DNA of 64,000 nt. Source: CAZQXD01 sp964597315. GTDB taxonomy: Bacteria; Pseudomonadota; Gammaproteobacteria; Competibacterales; Competibacteraceae. Position 1 is the first letter of the stretch; every line of letters begins with the position of its first letter. Under the pieces are notes generated by a model, which worked only from the letters and a program-made list of their open reading frames with translations, had not been told where the DNA came from and searched no databases. The stretch is taken from the NCBI GenBank assembly GCA_964597315.1, contig CAZQXD010000010.1:1-64000 (forward strand). The letters are read 5' to 3'. The position numbers and the translations under genes were made by a program. Positions 1 to 8,152 of the stretch are shown one piece after another.

Positions 1-1
1 C

Positions 2-232
2 CTGGATCGGATACTTATCGAAGGAATCAATCTGGTCAAGCGGCATACCAGACCCAATCCTGCTCGTGGTGTTGCTGGCGGTATCATCGAACGAGAAGCG
101 CCCGTACATATCTCGAATGTGATGCTGTACAACCCGGTCACAAAGAAAGGTGACCGGGTCGGTTTTCGCACCCTGGAAGACGGTCGCAAGGTACGTTTCT
201 TCAAGTCCAACAACGAAGTTGTGGATGTTTAA
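2..232 (+). CDS. rplX: 50S ribosomal protein L24 (partial, 5' end outside window)
   Basis: The window opens inside this gene; 76 codons remain before the TAA. L24 binds 23S rRNA early and starts assembly of the large subunit. The visible part carries the family's conserved stretch EGINLVKRHTRPNP, followed by the GGIIEREAPVHISNV block and a KKGDRVGFR segment, and the C terminus ends at the usual place. It lies 12 bases upstream of rplE, as in the spc operon of Gammaproteobacteria. The missing N-terminal part should hold the KOW motif. Confidence 0.95.
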   Translation: MDRILIEGINLVKRHTRPNPARGVAGGIIEREAPVHISNVMLYNPVTKKGDRVGFRTLEDGRKVRFFKSNNEVVDV

Positions 233-244
233 GGGTATAGGGCA

Positions 245-784
245 ATGGTAAGACTGCAAGAACACTACCGGGACGCTGTGATCCCCAAGCTCAAGGATCG
301 CTTTGGTTACGCCAATATCATGGAGGTCCCGCGCATCACCAAAGTCACCCTCAATATGGGCGTCGGTGAGGCGGTGGGTGACAAAAAAGTGATGGATCAT
401 GCCGTAAGCGACCTGACATTAATCGCGGGTCAGAAGCCGGTGGTGACCAAGGCCCGTAAGTCTATCGCGGGATTCAAGATCCGTGACGGCTGGCCTATTG
501 GCTGCAAGGTGACGCTGCGAAGTGATCGCATGTACGAGTTTTTGGATCGGCTGGTCAATATCGCTATTCCACGAATTCGTGACTTTCGTGGATTCAGCGC
601 TAAGTCTTTTGATGGTCGCGGCAACTATAGCTTGGGTGTGCGCGAGCAAATCATTTTTCCTGAAGTTGACTATGATCGGATCGATGCTCTACGCGGCATG
701 GATATCACGATCACCACAACCGCCCGCACTAATGAGGAAGGTCGCGCACTGCTTGAAGCATTCGACTTTCCATTCAGGAACTAG
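245..784 (+). CDS. rplE: 50S ribosomal protein L5
   Basis: L5 of 179 residues, the normal bacterial length, starting MVRLQEHYRD. It binds 5S rRNA and helps form the central protuberance of the large subunit. Family blocks seen are VTLNMGVGEA near residue 35, AGQKPVVTKARKSIAGFK near 62-79 and the C-terminal DITITTTA. It follows rplX by 12 bases and precedes rpsN by 11 bases, as in the spc operon. In E. coli ribosomal protein S8 represses this operon at the rplX/rplE junction; I did not verify such a site here. Confidence 0.97.
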   Translation: MVRLQEHYRDAVIPKLKDRFGYANIMEVPRITKVTLNMGVGEAVGDKKVMDHAVSDLTLIAGQKPVVTKARKSIAGFKIRDGWPIGCKVTLRSDRMYEFLDRLVNIAIPRIRDFRGFSAKSFDGRGNYSLGVREQIIFPEVDYDRIDALRGMDITITTTARTNEEGRALLEAFDFPFRN

Positions 785-795
785 AAGGAGTTCCC

Positions 796-1101
796 ATGGC
801 CAAGCTATCCATGATCAATCGCGAGAAAAAGCGTCAACGCTTGGTTCGCAAGTATGCCGCCAAACGACTGGCGCTTAAAGAAACCGTGCGTAATCCCGAA
901 AACAGTGATGAGCAACGCCGCGAAGCCCAGGCGGAGCTTCAATCATTGCCTCGTGATGCTAGCCCGGTTCGTCTGAACAACCGTTGTCGTTTGACCGGCA
1001 GACCCCATGGTTTTTACCGAAAATTTGGCTTGGGCCGCAATAAGCTGCGGGAAGCCGCCATGCGTGGCGATATCCCCGGCCTGCGTAAAGCCAGTTGGTA
1101 G
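796..1101 (+). CDS. rpsN: 30S ribosomal protein S14
   Basis: S14 of 101 residues, the long zinc-free form: the short zinc form is about 61 residues with two CxxC pairs, which are absent here. It sits in the head of the small subunit near the tRNA sites. The C-terminal part NRCRLTGRPHGFYRKFGL and the final residues RKASW are typical. A good ribosome binding site (AAGGAG) precedes the ATG. It lies in the order rplE-rpsN-rpsH and is followed by an 80-base gap, longer than its neighbours' gaps. Confidence 0.97.
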   Translation: MAKLSMINREKKRQRLVRKYAAKRLALKETVRNPENSDEQRREAQAELQSLPRDASPVRLNNRCRLTGRPHGFYRKFGLGRNKLREAAMRGDIPGLRKASW

Positions 1102-1181
1102 GCCGAGTTTTATATTAAGTCTTAAGTCGAGGATCGCCGTCGTCGGCTATCCGACACTGACCACTTCGAGGTTTTTTTATA

Positions 1182-1577
1182 ATGAGCATGACGGACCCCA
1201 TCGCGGATATGCTGACCCGTATCCGCAACGGCCAACGCGCCGCCAAAGTGCAAGTGGCTATGCCTGCTTCCAAGCTGAAAACGGCCATTGCCGGCGTATT
1301 GAAGAGCGAGGGCTATATCACCGATTACTCCATGACGGAGAAGGATGGAAAGCCTGAGCTGATTATCACCCTCAAATATTTCGAGGGGCGCCCTGTCATC
1401 GAGACAATTCAGCGGGTAAGCCGTCCGGGGTTGCGCGTGTTCAAAGGAAAAGACGACCTGCCCAAGGTGCAGGGCGGCTTGGGTGTGGCGATTGTGTCTA
1501 CCTCCCATGGCGTCATGAGTGACCGTGCTGCCCGTGCCGCTGGACACGGTGGCGAAATCCTCTGCATGGTTGCCTGA
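1182..1577 (+). CDS. rpsH: 30S ribosomal protein S8
   Basis: S8 of 131 residues, a primary 16S rRNA binding protein and, in E. coli, the translational repressor of the spc operon. It starts with the family signature MTDPIADMLTRIRNG and ends with the STSHGVMSD segment and GGEILCMVA. The 80-base leader contains a run of seven T just before the start and only a weak GAGG about 11 bases upstream, so translation initiation looks weaker than for its neighbours. Confidence 0.97.
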   Translation: MSMTDPIADMLTRIRNGQRAAKVQVAMPASKLKTAIAGVLKSEGYITDYSMTEKDGKPELIITLKYFEGRPVIETIQRVSRPGLRVFKGKDDLPKVQGGLGVAIVSTSHGVMSDRAARAAGHGGEILCMVA

Positions 1578-1594
1578 GGCGGGGAGATATTCAT

Positions 1595-2122
1595 ATGTCC
1601 AGAGTTGCTAAAAAGCCGATCAACCTGCCGACTGGCGTGGAAGTCAACATCGATAAGCAATTGGTGTCCGTTAAGGGCGCGAAGGGCAGCATGCGTTTGG
1701 ATATTCACCCGACCGTGGTTATTGCCCGCGAAGATGGTGAACTGAAGATCAGCCCCAAGAACAACTCAGCTTGGGCCATGGCCGGAACCATGCGGGCCTT
1801 GGTCAACAATATGGTTACCGGCGTCAGTAAAGGTTTTGAGCGCAAACTGAATTTGGTTGGTGTGGGCTATCGCGCCCAGTCCCAGGGCAAGACTCTGAAT
1901 TTGACGCTGGGATTTTCGCACCCGGTGGAGTTTCAGGTGCCCGAGGGCATTACCATCGAAACGCCTAGCCAAACCGAGATCATGGTTCGAGGGGTGGATA
2001 AGCAATTGGTGGGCCAGGTGGCGGCCAAAATTCGAGGCTATCGCCCGCCTGAACCTTATAAGGGCAAGGGTGTTCGGTACGCGGATGAGAAAATCATCCT
2101 CAAAGAGGCCAAGAAGAAGTAA
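1595..2122 (+). CDS. rplF: 50S ribosomal protein L6
   Basis: L6 of 175 residues, starting MSRVAKKPINLP. It binds 23S rRNA near the factor-binding region. It has the duplicated L6 fold; the C-terminal signature RGYRPPEPYKGKGVRY is present close to the end, followed by a basic tail. It lies 17 bases after rpsH with a GGGGAG-type ribosome binding site, and is followed by rplR. Confidence 0.97.
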   Translation: MSRVAKKPINLPTGVEVNIDKQLVSVKGAKGSMRLDIHPTVVIAREDGELKISPKNNSAWAMAGTMRALVNNMVTGVSKGFERKLNLVGVGYRAQSQGKTLNLTLGFSHPVEFQVPEGITIETPSQTEIMVRGVDKQLVGQVAAKIRGYRPPEPYKGKGVRYADEKIILKEAKKK

Positions 2123-2133
2123 GGGGTGCAGTG

Positions 2134-2502
2134 ATGGATAAAAAATCAGCGGACAAAAAAGAGTCACGACTGCGTCGTGGTCTCAAGGCGCGTATGAAGA
2201 TTCGCGAGTTGGGCGCTTACCGCCTGACTGTACATCGCACCCCACGGCATATCTACGCCCAGGTGATCAAACCCAATGGCTCCGAAGTGGTGGCCGCCGC
2301 GTCCACATTGCAAGCCGTGGTGCGCGAAGGGATCACAAGCACCGGCAATATTGAAGCCGCCAAGGCGGTAGGCAAGGCCATAGCGGAGAAAGCCAAGGCG
2401 GCAGGTGTCACCGAGGTGGCGTTTGACCGATCGGGGTTTAAATATCATGGTCGCATCAAGGCTCTTGCCGATGCCGCCCGTGAGCACGGCTTGCAGTTCT
2501 AA
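2134..2502 (+). CDS. rplR: 50S ribosomal protein L18
   Basis: L18 binds 5S rRNA together with L5 and L25. The product is 122 residues from the ATG at 2134. A GTG three bases earlier (2131) is also possible, but the AAGGGG element at 2121-2126 spaces better for the ATG. The family segments RLTVHRTPRHIYAQVI and the C-terminal GFKYHGRIKALADAAREHGL are clear. It lies between rplF and rpsE in the usual order. Confidence 0.96.
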   Translation: MDKKSADKKESRLRRGLKARMKIRELGAYRLTVHRTPRHIYAQVIKPNGSEVVAAASTLQAVVREGITSTGNIEAAKAVGKAIAEKAKAAGVTEVAFDRSGFKYHGRIKALADAAREHGLQF

Positions 2503-2513
2503 AGGTTGATAGC

Positions 2514-3023
2514 ATGGCGACTAATGTAGACAGTTCCCAGAGTACCGACGGTCTGAATGAGAAACTAATCACCGTCAACCGGGTGGCCAAGGTGGTCAAG
2601 GGTGGGCGGCAATTTGGCTTCACTGCCCTGACCGTGGTTGGTGACGGACAAGGCCGGGTTGGATTCGGCTACGGCAAGGCCCGCGAAGTGCCCCTGGCTA
2701 TTCAAAAAGCCATGGAAAAAGCTCGTCGTAATATGTGCACCATTTCTTTGAATGGAGGCACCTTGCAACATGCCTTGCACGGCGAACACGGAGCTGCGCG
2801 GGTGTTTATGCAACCGGCTTCCGAGGGTACCGGCATTATCGCCGGCGGCGCCATGCGAGCGGTGTTCGAAGTATTGGGGGTTAAGGATGTATTGGCCAAA
2901 TGCATAGGATCGCGTAATCCCATTAACGTCGTGCGGGCCACCATCCAGGGTCTGACCGAAATGGCCTCTCCCGACTACATCGCCGCCAAGCGTGGTAAGT
3001 CGGTTGAAGAGATCAGAGGGTAA
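2514..3023 (+). CDS. rpsE: 30S ribosomal protein S5
   Basis: S5 of 169 residues, a small-subunit protein involved in decoding accuracy and mRNA helicase activity at the entry channel. The N-terminal double-stranded-RNA-binding part (about residues 14-80, with VNRVAKVVKGGRQFGFTALT) is followed by the C-terminal domain with GGAMRAVFEVLGVKDVLAK. It follows rplR by 11 bases and precedes rpmD by 3 bases, implying coupled translation. Confidence 0.97.
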   Translation: MATNVDSSQSTDGLNEKLITVNRVAKVVKGGRQFGFTALTVVGDGQGRVGFGYGKAREVPLAIQKAMEKARRNMCTISLNGGTLQHALHGEHGAARVFMQPASEGTGIIAGGAMRAVFEVLGVKDVLAKCIGSRNPINVVRATIQGLTEMASPDYIAAKRGKSVEEIRG

Positions 3024-3026
3024 GCC

Positions 3027-3215
3027 ATGGCCGAAAATAATAAGCTCAAAGTGACGTTGACCAAGAGCGTTCATGGGCGTCTGGAATCTCATCGCGCCTG
3101 TGTGCGTGGATTGGGTCTCAGACGGATACGACATACCGTGCTAGTCGAAGATACCCCTGAAAACAGGGGGATGATTAATAAGGTGTCCTATATGTTGCGG
3201 GTCGAGGAGGCTTGA
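3027..3215 (+). CDS. rpmD: 50S ribosomal protein L30
   Basis: L30 of 62 residues, a small ferredoxin-like-fold protein of the large subunit. The segments LKVTLTKSVHG and LGLRRIRHTV and the terminal GMINKVSYMLRVEE are diagnostic. It lies between rpsE and rplO; the stop is 2 bases before the rplO ATG. Confidence 0.95.
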   Translation: MAENNKLKVTLTKSVHGRLESHRACVRGLGLRRIRHTVLVEDTPENRGMINKVSYMLRVEEA

Positions 3216-3217
3216 TC

Positions 3218-3652
3218 ATGCGCCTTAATTCCATTAAACCGGCTCCCGGTAGTCGACAGTCCGCCAAGCGGGTCGGGCGTGGCATCGGCTCCGGCCTTGG
3301 AAAAACCGCCGGACGGGGGCACAAGGGACAACATGCTCGCGCTGGCGGTTTCCACAAAGTCGGCTTCGAAGGCGGTCAGATGCCCTTGCAGCGGCGCTTG
3401 CCAAAGCGCGGTTTTCGCTCCCGGACGGCAGAAGATACGGCTGAGGTGCGTCTTCATGAACTGGCCAATCTCGATGCCGAGGCGATCGATTTGACGGTGC
3501 TGAAAGCCGCCAGGGTGGTGCCAGCTACCGCTAAGCGAGCCAAGGTGATTCTGTCCGGGGAACTGTCCAAGCCTGTGACCTTGCGAGGTCTGGCTATCAC
3601 CAAGGGCGCCCGGAACGCGGTGGAAGCGGCCGGCGGCAGAATCGAAGAGTAA
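3218..3652 (+). CDS. rplO: 50S ribosomal protein L15
   Basis: L15 of 144 residues from the ATG at 3218 (MRLNSIKPAPGSRQSAKRVG), a late large-subunit assembly protein. A TTG at 3212 would add two residues and overlap rpmD, but the GAGGAGG element at 3204-3210 fits the ATG. The glycine-rich N-terminal extension (GRGIGSGLGKTAGRGHKGQ) and the C-terminal domain are both complete. Confidence 0.96.
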   Translation: MRLNSIKPAPGSRQSAKRVGRGIGSGLGKTAGRGHKGQHARAGGFHKVGFEGGQMPLQRRLPKRGFRSRTAEDTAEVRLHELANLDAEAIDLTVLKAARVVPATAKRAKVILSGELSKPVTLRGLAITKGARNAVEAAGGRIEE

Positions 3653-3658
3653 CTATCC

Positions 3659-4984
3659 ATGGCTTCTCCCCTGCCCAATCTCGGCAAGATGACCGAGCTG
3701 CGCCAGCGCCTGCTATTTCTATTGGGCGCGCTGGTGGTATTCCGGATCGGCACTCATATTCCGGTTCCTGGGATCGATCCCCAAGCCATGGCTCAATTGT
3801 TTAGCCAACAGCGAGGCACCATCCTGGACATGTTTAACATGTTCTCGGGTGGCGCCTTGGAACGGCTAAGCATTTTTGCTTTGGGGATCATGCCGTATAT
3901 ATCGGCGTCCATTATCATGCAGCTCATGTCCGTGGTCGTCCCGACTTTGGAGCAATTGAAAAAAGAAGGCCATGGTGGGCGTCGGAAAATCACCCAATAC
4001 ACTCGCTATCTGACCGTTGCGCTGGCTACATTCCAGTCAGTAGGTGTGAGTATCGCCTTGCAGAATCAATTGGCGGGCGGGCAATCCGTGGTCATCAATC
4101 CAGGTACGGGATTTGTATTCACTGCGGCCCTGACCCTGGTGACCGGCACCATGTTTCTGATGTGGCTTGGCGAGCAGGTCACCGAGCGGGGCATTGGTAA
4201 CGGTATTTCCATGATCATCTTCGCGGGGATCGTGGCGGGGTTGCCTAGCGCGGTGGGTGGTACCCTGGAATTGGCGCGTACTGGCGAACTGCATCCCCTG
4301 CTGGTGCTGTTCCTGTTCGCATTGGCCATGGCGGTCACGGCTTTCGTGGTGTTTGTGGAGCGTGGCCAGCGGCGGATTACCGTCAATTACGCCAAGCGTC
4401 AACAAGGGCGTAAGATGTACGCCGCCCAGTCGAGTCATCTACCTCTGAAGCTCAATATGTCGGGGGTGATTCCGCCCATTTTCGCATCCAGCCTGATCCT
4501 TTTCCCGGCTACCTTGGGTAGCTGGTTCGGTAACACGCCGGGCATGGAGTGGTTGCGCGATATCAGTTCGACGTTATCTCCGGGCCAGCCCCTCTACGTG
4601 GCGCTGTATGCGTCGCTGATTATCTTTTTCTGTTTTTTCTATACGGCGCTGGTATTTAATTCCCGAGAAACAGCCGATCAGCTCAAGAAGTCCGGTGCGT
4701 TCATTCCCGGCATCCGACCGGGCGCCCAGACCGCCAGTTATATCGACAAGGTACTCACCCGGCTAACCTTCGTGGGCGCTCTGTACATTACCTCGGTCTG
4801 CTTGCTACCGGAGTTTTTGATCCTCTACTGGAATGTGCCGTTTTATTTCGGGGGCACTTCCTTGCTGATCATCGTCGTGGTGGTAATGGATTTCATGGCC
4901 CAGGTACAGGCCCATCTCATGTCCCATCAGTACGAAAGTCTGATGAAGAAAGCCAATTTTAAAGGTCAGGGGCTGGTACGCTGA
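3659..4984 (+). CDS. secY: Preprotein translocase channel subunit SecY
   Basis: SecY, 441 residues, the ten-helix pore of the SecYEG translocon in the inner membrane. The N-terminal part LRQRLLFLLGALVVFRIGTH and the plug-region sequence IPVPGIDPQAMAQLF are typical. The conserved cytoplasmic loop VVFVERGQRRI, GERG-like loops and the NPRETADQLKKSGAFIPGIRPG-type segment (here NSRETADQ) are present. It is encoded 6 bases after rplO and 40 bases before rpmJ, the standard end of the spc operon. Partners SecD, SecF and YajC are encoded at 59046-62234. Confidence 0.98.
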   Translation: MASPLPNLGKMTELRQRLLFLLGALVVFRIGTHIPVPGIDPQAMAQLFSQQRGTILDMFNMFSGGALERLSIFALGIMPYISASIIMQLMSVVVPTLEQLKKEGHGGRRKITQYTRYLTVALATFQSVGVSIALQNQLAGGQSVVINPGTGFVFTAALTLVTGTMFLMWLGEQVTERGIGNGISMIIFAGIVAGLPSAVGGTLELARTGELHPLLVLFLFALAMAVTAFVVFVERGQRRITVNYAKRQQGRKMYAAQSSHLPLKLNMSGVIPPIFASSLILFPATLGSWFGNTPGMEWLRDISSTLSPGQPLYVALYASLIIFFCFFYTALVFNSRETADQLKKSGAFIPGIRPGAQTASYIDKVLTRLTFVGALYITSVCLLPEFLILYWNVPFYFGGTSLLIIVVVVMDFMAQVQAHLMSHQYESLMKKANFKGQGLVR

Positions 4985-5024
4985 GTTCTTGGCCGACCGG
5001 TTTAGCGATTTGTGGAGATAAGCA

Positions 5025-5138
5025 ATGAAAGTTCGTGCCTCGGTCAAGAAGATCTGCCGCAACTGCAAGATTGTCCGTCGTAACGGCGTGGTCCGGGTCA
5101 TCTGTACGGATGCCCGCCATAAGCAGCGGCAGGGATGA
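5025..5138 (+). CDS. rpmJ: 50S ribosomal protein L36
   Basis: A 37-residue product starting MKVRASVKKICRNCKIVRR, read directly from the sequence downstream of secY. It is the zinc-binding form of L36, with Cys11, Cys14, Cys27 and His32 forming the CCCH site. A GGAG ribosome binding site (5014-5017) precedes the ATG. L36 is normally the last gene of the spc operon. The stop TGA ends 13 bases before the promoter of the alpha operon. Confidence 0.95.
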   Translation: MKVRASVKKICRNCKIVRRNGVVRVICTDARHKQRQG

Positions 5139-5151
5139 TGCGACAATATCG

Positions 5152-5180
5152 TTGATAAGCGTCGCAAGCTAGGTTATGAT
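5152..5180 (+). promoter_or_regulatory. Sigma70-type promoter of the alpha operon
   Basis: TTGATA (5152-5157) and TATGAT (5175-5180) are separated by exactly 17 bases, close to consensus in sequence and spacing. It lies between rpmJ and rpsM and would give a leader of about 50 bases. The leader contains a small stem (GATTC 5209-5213 with GAATC 5218-5222) just before the rpsM ribosome binding site. In E. coli the S4 protein represses this operon at a leader pseudoknot; whether this leader can form one was not tested. Confidence 0.6.
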
Positions 5181-5236
5181 CCCGCGTTTTCCGCGTTCGA
5201 CCTGGCGCGATTCATAAGAATCAGGAGTTCTGGTGC

Positions 5237-5593
5237 ATGGCCCGTATTGCTGGCATAAACATTCCCGTGAACAAGCATGCGGTAATCGCATTGCAGTCTA
5301 TTTACGGTATCGGTCGGACCCGCGCCGTCCAAATCTGCGCGGCGACGGGAGTCCCCCCCGAAACCAAGATCAAGGATCTGGATGAGGGGCAAGTGGAATC
5401 GTTGCGCGCGGAAATCGGCAAGATTGCGGTGGAAGGCGATCTACGCCGAGAAGTGTCCATGAACATTAAGCGGCTGATGGATTTGGGTTGCTATCGAGGA
5501 CTTCGCCATCGGCGCGGGTTACCGGTGCGCGGACAGCGCAGCCGCACTAATGCCCGGACCCGTAAAGGGCCCCGCCGTGCGATTCGCAAATAA
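5237..5593 (+). CDS. rpsM: 30S ribosomal protein S13
   Basis: S13 of 118 residues, located in the head of the small subunit and contacting the P-site tRNA and the inter-subunit bridge. It begins MARIAGINIPVNKHAVIALQ and contains the helix-hairpin-helix GIGRTRA; the basic tail RGQRSRTNARTRKGPRRAI is typical. It is the first gene of the alpha operon, with AGGAG at 5223-5227 as ribosome binding site. Confidence 0.97.
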   Translation: MARIAGINIPVNKHAVIALQSIYGIGRTRAVQICAATGVPPETKIKDLDEGQVESLRAEIGKIAVEGDLRREVSMNIKRLMDLGCYRGLRHRRGLPVRGQRSRTNARTRKGPRRAIRK

Positions 5594-5614
5594 TCGTCTG
5601 ACAGGTAGCAGGAA

Positions 5615-6004
5615 ATGGCAAAGCCCGTAACCAAGACGCGCAAGCGCGTCAAGAAAAACGTAGTGGATGGTGTGGCCCACATCCACGCCTCCTTCAACAA
5701 TACCATCATTACCATCACCGACCGGCAGGGCAATGCCTTGGCCTGGGCGACTTCTGGTGGTTCTGGATTTCGAGGTTCTCGCAAAAGTACACCGTTCGCC
5801 GCCCAGGTTGCGGCGGAACGAGTGGGCAATGCGGTTAAGGATTTCGGTGTTAAGAATCTTGAGGTCAATGTCAAAGGTCCGGGTCCCGGCCGCGAATCGG
5901 CGGTGAGGGCTTTGAACGCGGCTGGCTTCAAGATCACCAATATTATGGATGTGACGCCCATTCCCCATAATGGTTGTCGTCCGCCCAAAAAACGGCGCGT
6001 ATAG
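5615..6004 (+). CDS. rpsK: 30S ribosomal protein S11
   Basis: S11 of 129 residues, part of the platform of the small subunit and near the mRNA exit. It has the family sequence HIHASFNNTIITITDRQGN and ends with ITNIMDVTPIPHNGCRPPKKRRV, as in other bacteria. It lies 21 bases after rpsM in the alpha operon. Confidence 0.97.
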   Translation: MAKPVTKTRKRVKKNVVDGVAHIHASFNNTIITITDRQGNALAWATSGGSGFRGSRKSTPFAAQVAAERVGNAVKDFGVKNLEVNVKGPGPGRESAVRALNAAGFKITNIMDVTPIPHNGCRPPKKRRV

Positions 6005-6019
6005 CCGGGGAGTAGCGTT

Positions 6020-6640
6020 GTGGCGAGATACATCGGTCCCAAGTGCAAGCTGAGCCGACGGGAGGGTATGGACCTCGGTCTCAAGTCCTCGGCCCGTCCG
6101 CTTGAATCCAAATGTAATATTGAACGGCCACCGGGTCAGCACGGCGCGCGTCGTCCGCGGTTATCCGATTACGGTGTGCAGTTGCGGGAGAAGCAGAAGC
6201 TTCGTCGTATTTATGGAGTACTGGAGCGGCAATTCTCCAACTACTACAAAGAGGCCGCCCGTCGCAAGGGGTCTACTGGCGAGAATCTTCTCAAACTGCT
6301 GGAAAGCCGACTGGATAATGTTGTCTATCGCATGGGTTTTGGGGCAACCCGCGCAGAAGCGCGGCAATTGGTGTCCCATCGGGCTGTGCTGGTCAATGGC
6401 CGCTGCGTGAATATTCCTTCCTATCAGGTGAAGGCGGAGGATGTGGTTTCCATTCGTGAGCGCAGTCGTAACCAGACCCGTATCCAATACTCCCTGCAAT
6501 TGGCCCAAAGTGGCGGCTTCGTGGAGTGGGTGGATGTGGATGTCAACAAAATGACGGGCACTTTCAAGCGAGTTCCAGATCGTGGCGATCTGCCGTCGGA
6601 TATCAACGAATCGCTTGTGGTCGAGCTGTACTCCAAGTAA
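6020..6640 (+). CDS. rpsD: 30S ribosomal protein S4
   Basis: S4 of 206 residues, the primary 16S rRNA binder that starts small-subunit assembly and represses its own operon in E. coli. The start is a GTG at 6020 preceded by GGGGAG. The N-terminal part RYIGPKCKLSRREGMDL lacks a full zinc CCCC set, so this is the zinc-free type. The S4 RNA-binding domain (about residues 96-160) contains RLDNVVYRMGFG and ARQLVSH. It sits 15 bases after rpsK. Confidence 0.97.
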   Translation: MARYIGPKCKLSRREGMDLGLKSSARPLESKCNIERPPGQHGARRPRLSDYGVQLREKQKLRRIYGVLERQFSNYYKEAARRKGSTGENLLKLLESRLDNVVYRMGFGATRAEARQLVSHRAVLVNGRCVNIPSYQVKAEDVVSIRERSRNQTRIQYSLQLAQSGGFVEWVDVDVNKMTGTFKRVPDRGDLPSDINESLVVELYSK

Positions 6641-6661
6641 TTCCCAGGTAGAAGGTTTCAG

Positions 6662-7666
6662 ATGTCGGGTACTTTCGATTTTCTCAAGCCACGCGTCGTC
6701 GACGTTGAGATACTGAGTTCCAAGCGCGCCCGGGTGACATTAGAGCCCCTAGAGCGTGGCTTCGGCCACACCTTAGGTAATGCTCTGCGCCGTATCTTGT
6801 TGTCATCAATTCCAGGGGCAGCCATTGTCGAGTGTGAAATTGATGGCGTGCTGCACGAGTATTCCTCAATGGAAGGTGTGCAGGAAGACGTCATTGATAT
6901 TCTCCTGAATCTTAAGGACGTGGCCATTGTTCTCCATGCCGTGGATGAAACCAATCTGACCCTGACCAAAAAAGGTCCGGGTCCAGTGCTGGCCGGTGAC
7001 ATTGAACTCAACCACAATGTGGAAATTCTTAACCCCGAACAGGTTATCGCCAATCTGACCAAGAATGGCGAAATCAACATGAAGCTCAAGGTCGAACGGG
7101 GCCGTGGCTATCAACCGGCCACCCAGCGGGCTGGTGAAATCGATAGTCGGCCTATCGGCAGGCTTCAGATTGATGCCTCTTTCAGCCCCATTAACCGGGT
7201 CAGCTACCGGGTGGAAAGCGCTCGCGTAGAGCAACGTACCGATCTGGACAAACTGCTGATCGATCTGGAGACCAACGGCACCATCGGTCCCGAAGAGGCT
7301 ATCCGTGCCGCTGCCCGGATTCTGCTAGACCAGCTTTCGGTATTTGTAGACCTCAAGGGCAAGGAGGAGGAGACCACTGAACCTAAACCGGTGGATATCG
7401 ATCCTATCCTGTTGCGCCCGGTGGACGATCTGGAACTCACGGTGCGCTCGGCAAATTGTCTGAAAGCCGAGAGCATCTACTACATCGGCGACCTGATTCA
7501 GCGCACCGAGGTGGAGCTGTTAAAGACGCCCAATCTCGGTAAAAAATCTCTCACCGAGATCAAGGACGTATTGGCCTCCCACGGCCTGTCCCTGGGCATG
7601 AAGCTGGACAATTGGCCTCCGCCGGGCCTAGGTGGAGATAAGGGCGAAGATAAGGTGTCGGCCTGA
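6662..7666 (+). CDS. rpoA: DNA-directed RNA polymerase alpha subunit
   Basis: RpoA, 334 residues. Residues about 1-230 are the dimerising N-terminal domain that nucleates core enzyme assembly, with LEPLERGFGHTLGNALRRIL. Residues about 250-325 are the C-terminal domain that contacts UP elements and activators, with VRSANCLKAE and TPNLGKKSLTEIKDVL. Length and order rpsD-rpoA-rplQ are standard. Confidence 0.98.
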   Translation: MSGTFDFLKPRVVDVEILSSKRARVTLEPLERGFGHTLGNALRRILLSSIPGAAIVECEIDGVLHEYSSMEGVQEDVIDILLNLKDVAIVLHAVDETNLTLTKKGPGPVLAGDIELNHNVEILNPEQVIANLTKNGEINMKLKVERGRGYQPATQRAGEIDSRPIGRLQIDASFSPINRVSYRVESARVEQRTDLDKLLIDLETNGTIGPEEAIRAAARILLDQLSVFVDLKGKEEETTEPKPVDIDPILLRPVDDLELTVRSANCLKAESIYYIGDLIQRTEVELLKTPNLGKKSLTEIKDVLASHGLSLGMKLDNWPPPGLGGDKGEDKVSA

Positions 7667-7716
7667 TTTGCCTTTCCCCCTAAGTCCAGCGTGATTCAAA
7701 CCAAGGAATTACCACA

Positions 7717-8103
7717 ATGCGTCATCGTAATGCCGGTCGAAAACTCAACCGCACCAGCAGCCATCGCAAAGCCATGTTCCGTAACATGACGGCCTCGCTG
7801 GTGGAACATGAATTGATCAAAACTACCTTGCCTAAGGCCAGGGAGCTGCGTCGGGTCGCCGAGCCGCTGATTACCATGGCTAAGACCGACGGGGCATCGC
7901 GTCGGCGATTGGCTTTTGACCGCTTGCGGGATCGTGCCGCAGTGACCAAGCTGTTCAACGAGCTGGGTCCCCGCTATAAAGACCGCCCGGGTGGATATCT
8001 ACGGATTCTCAAGTGCGGCTACCGTGCCGGCGACGCGGCGCCCATGGCGTATGTGGAATTGGTGGATCGGCCCGTTGAGCAGGCTGCCGATACCCAGGAA
8101 TAA
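7717..8103 (+). CDS. rplQ: 50S ribosomal protein L17
   Basis: L17 of 128 residues, near the exit tunnel of the large subunit. It opens with the signature MRHRNAGRKLNRTSSHRKAM and contains LRRVAEPLITMAK. It is the last gene of the alpha operon and is followed after 19 bases by a strong hairpin with a T tract. Confidence 0.97.
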   Translation: MRHRNAGRKLNRTSSHRKAMFRNMTASLVEHELIKTTLPKARELRRVAEPLITMAKTDGASRRRLAFDRLRDRAAVTKLFNELGPRYKDRPGGYLRILKCGYRAGDAAPMAYVELVDRPVEQAADTQE

Positions 8104-8122
8104 GTTCAACCGATAATCGGAG

Positions 8123-8147
8123 AAAGCCGGGATCATCCCGGCTTTTT
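8123..8147 (+). terminator. Intrinsic-terminator-like hairpin after rplQ
   Basis: Eleven bases (8123-8133) are perfectly complementary to 8135-8145 around a single central base, giving a GC-rich stem with a run of five T at 8143-8147. This is a good rho-independent terminator for the alpha operon. It also lies between a GGAG (8119-8122) and the ATG at 8153 of the next gene, so it may have a second role in that gene's translation. Confidence 0.75.
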
Positions 8148-8152
8148 GTCTT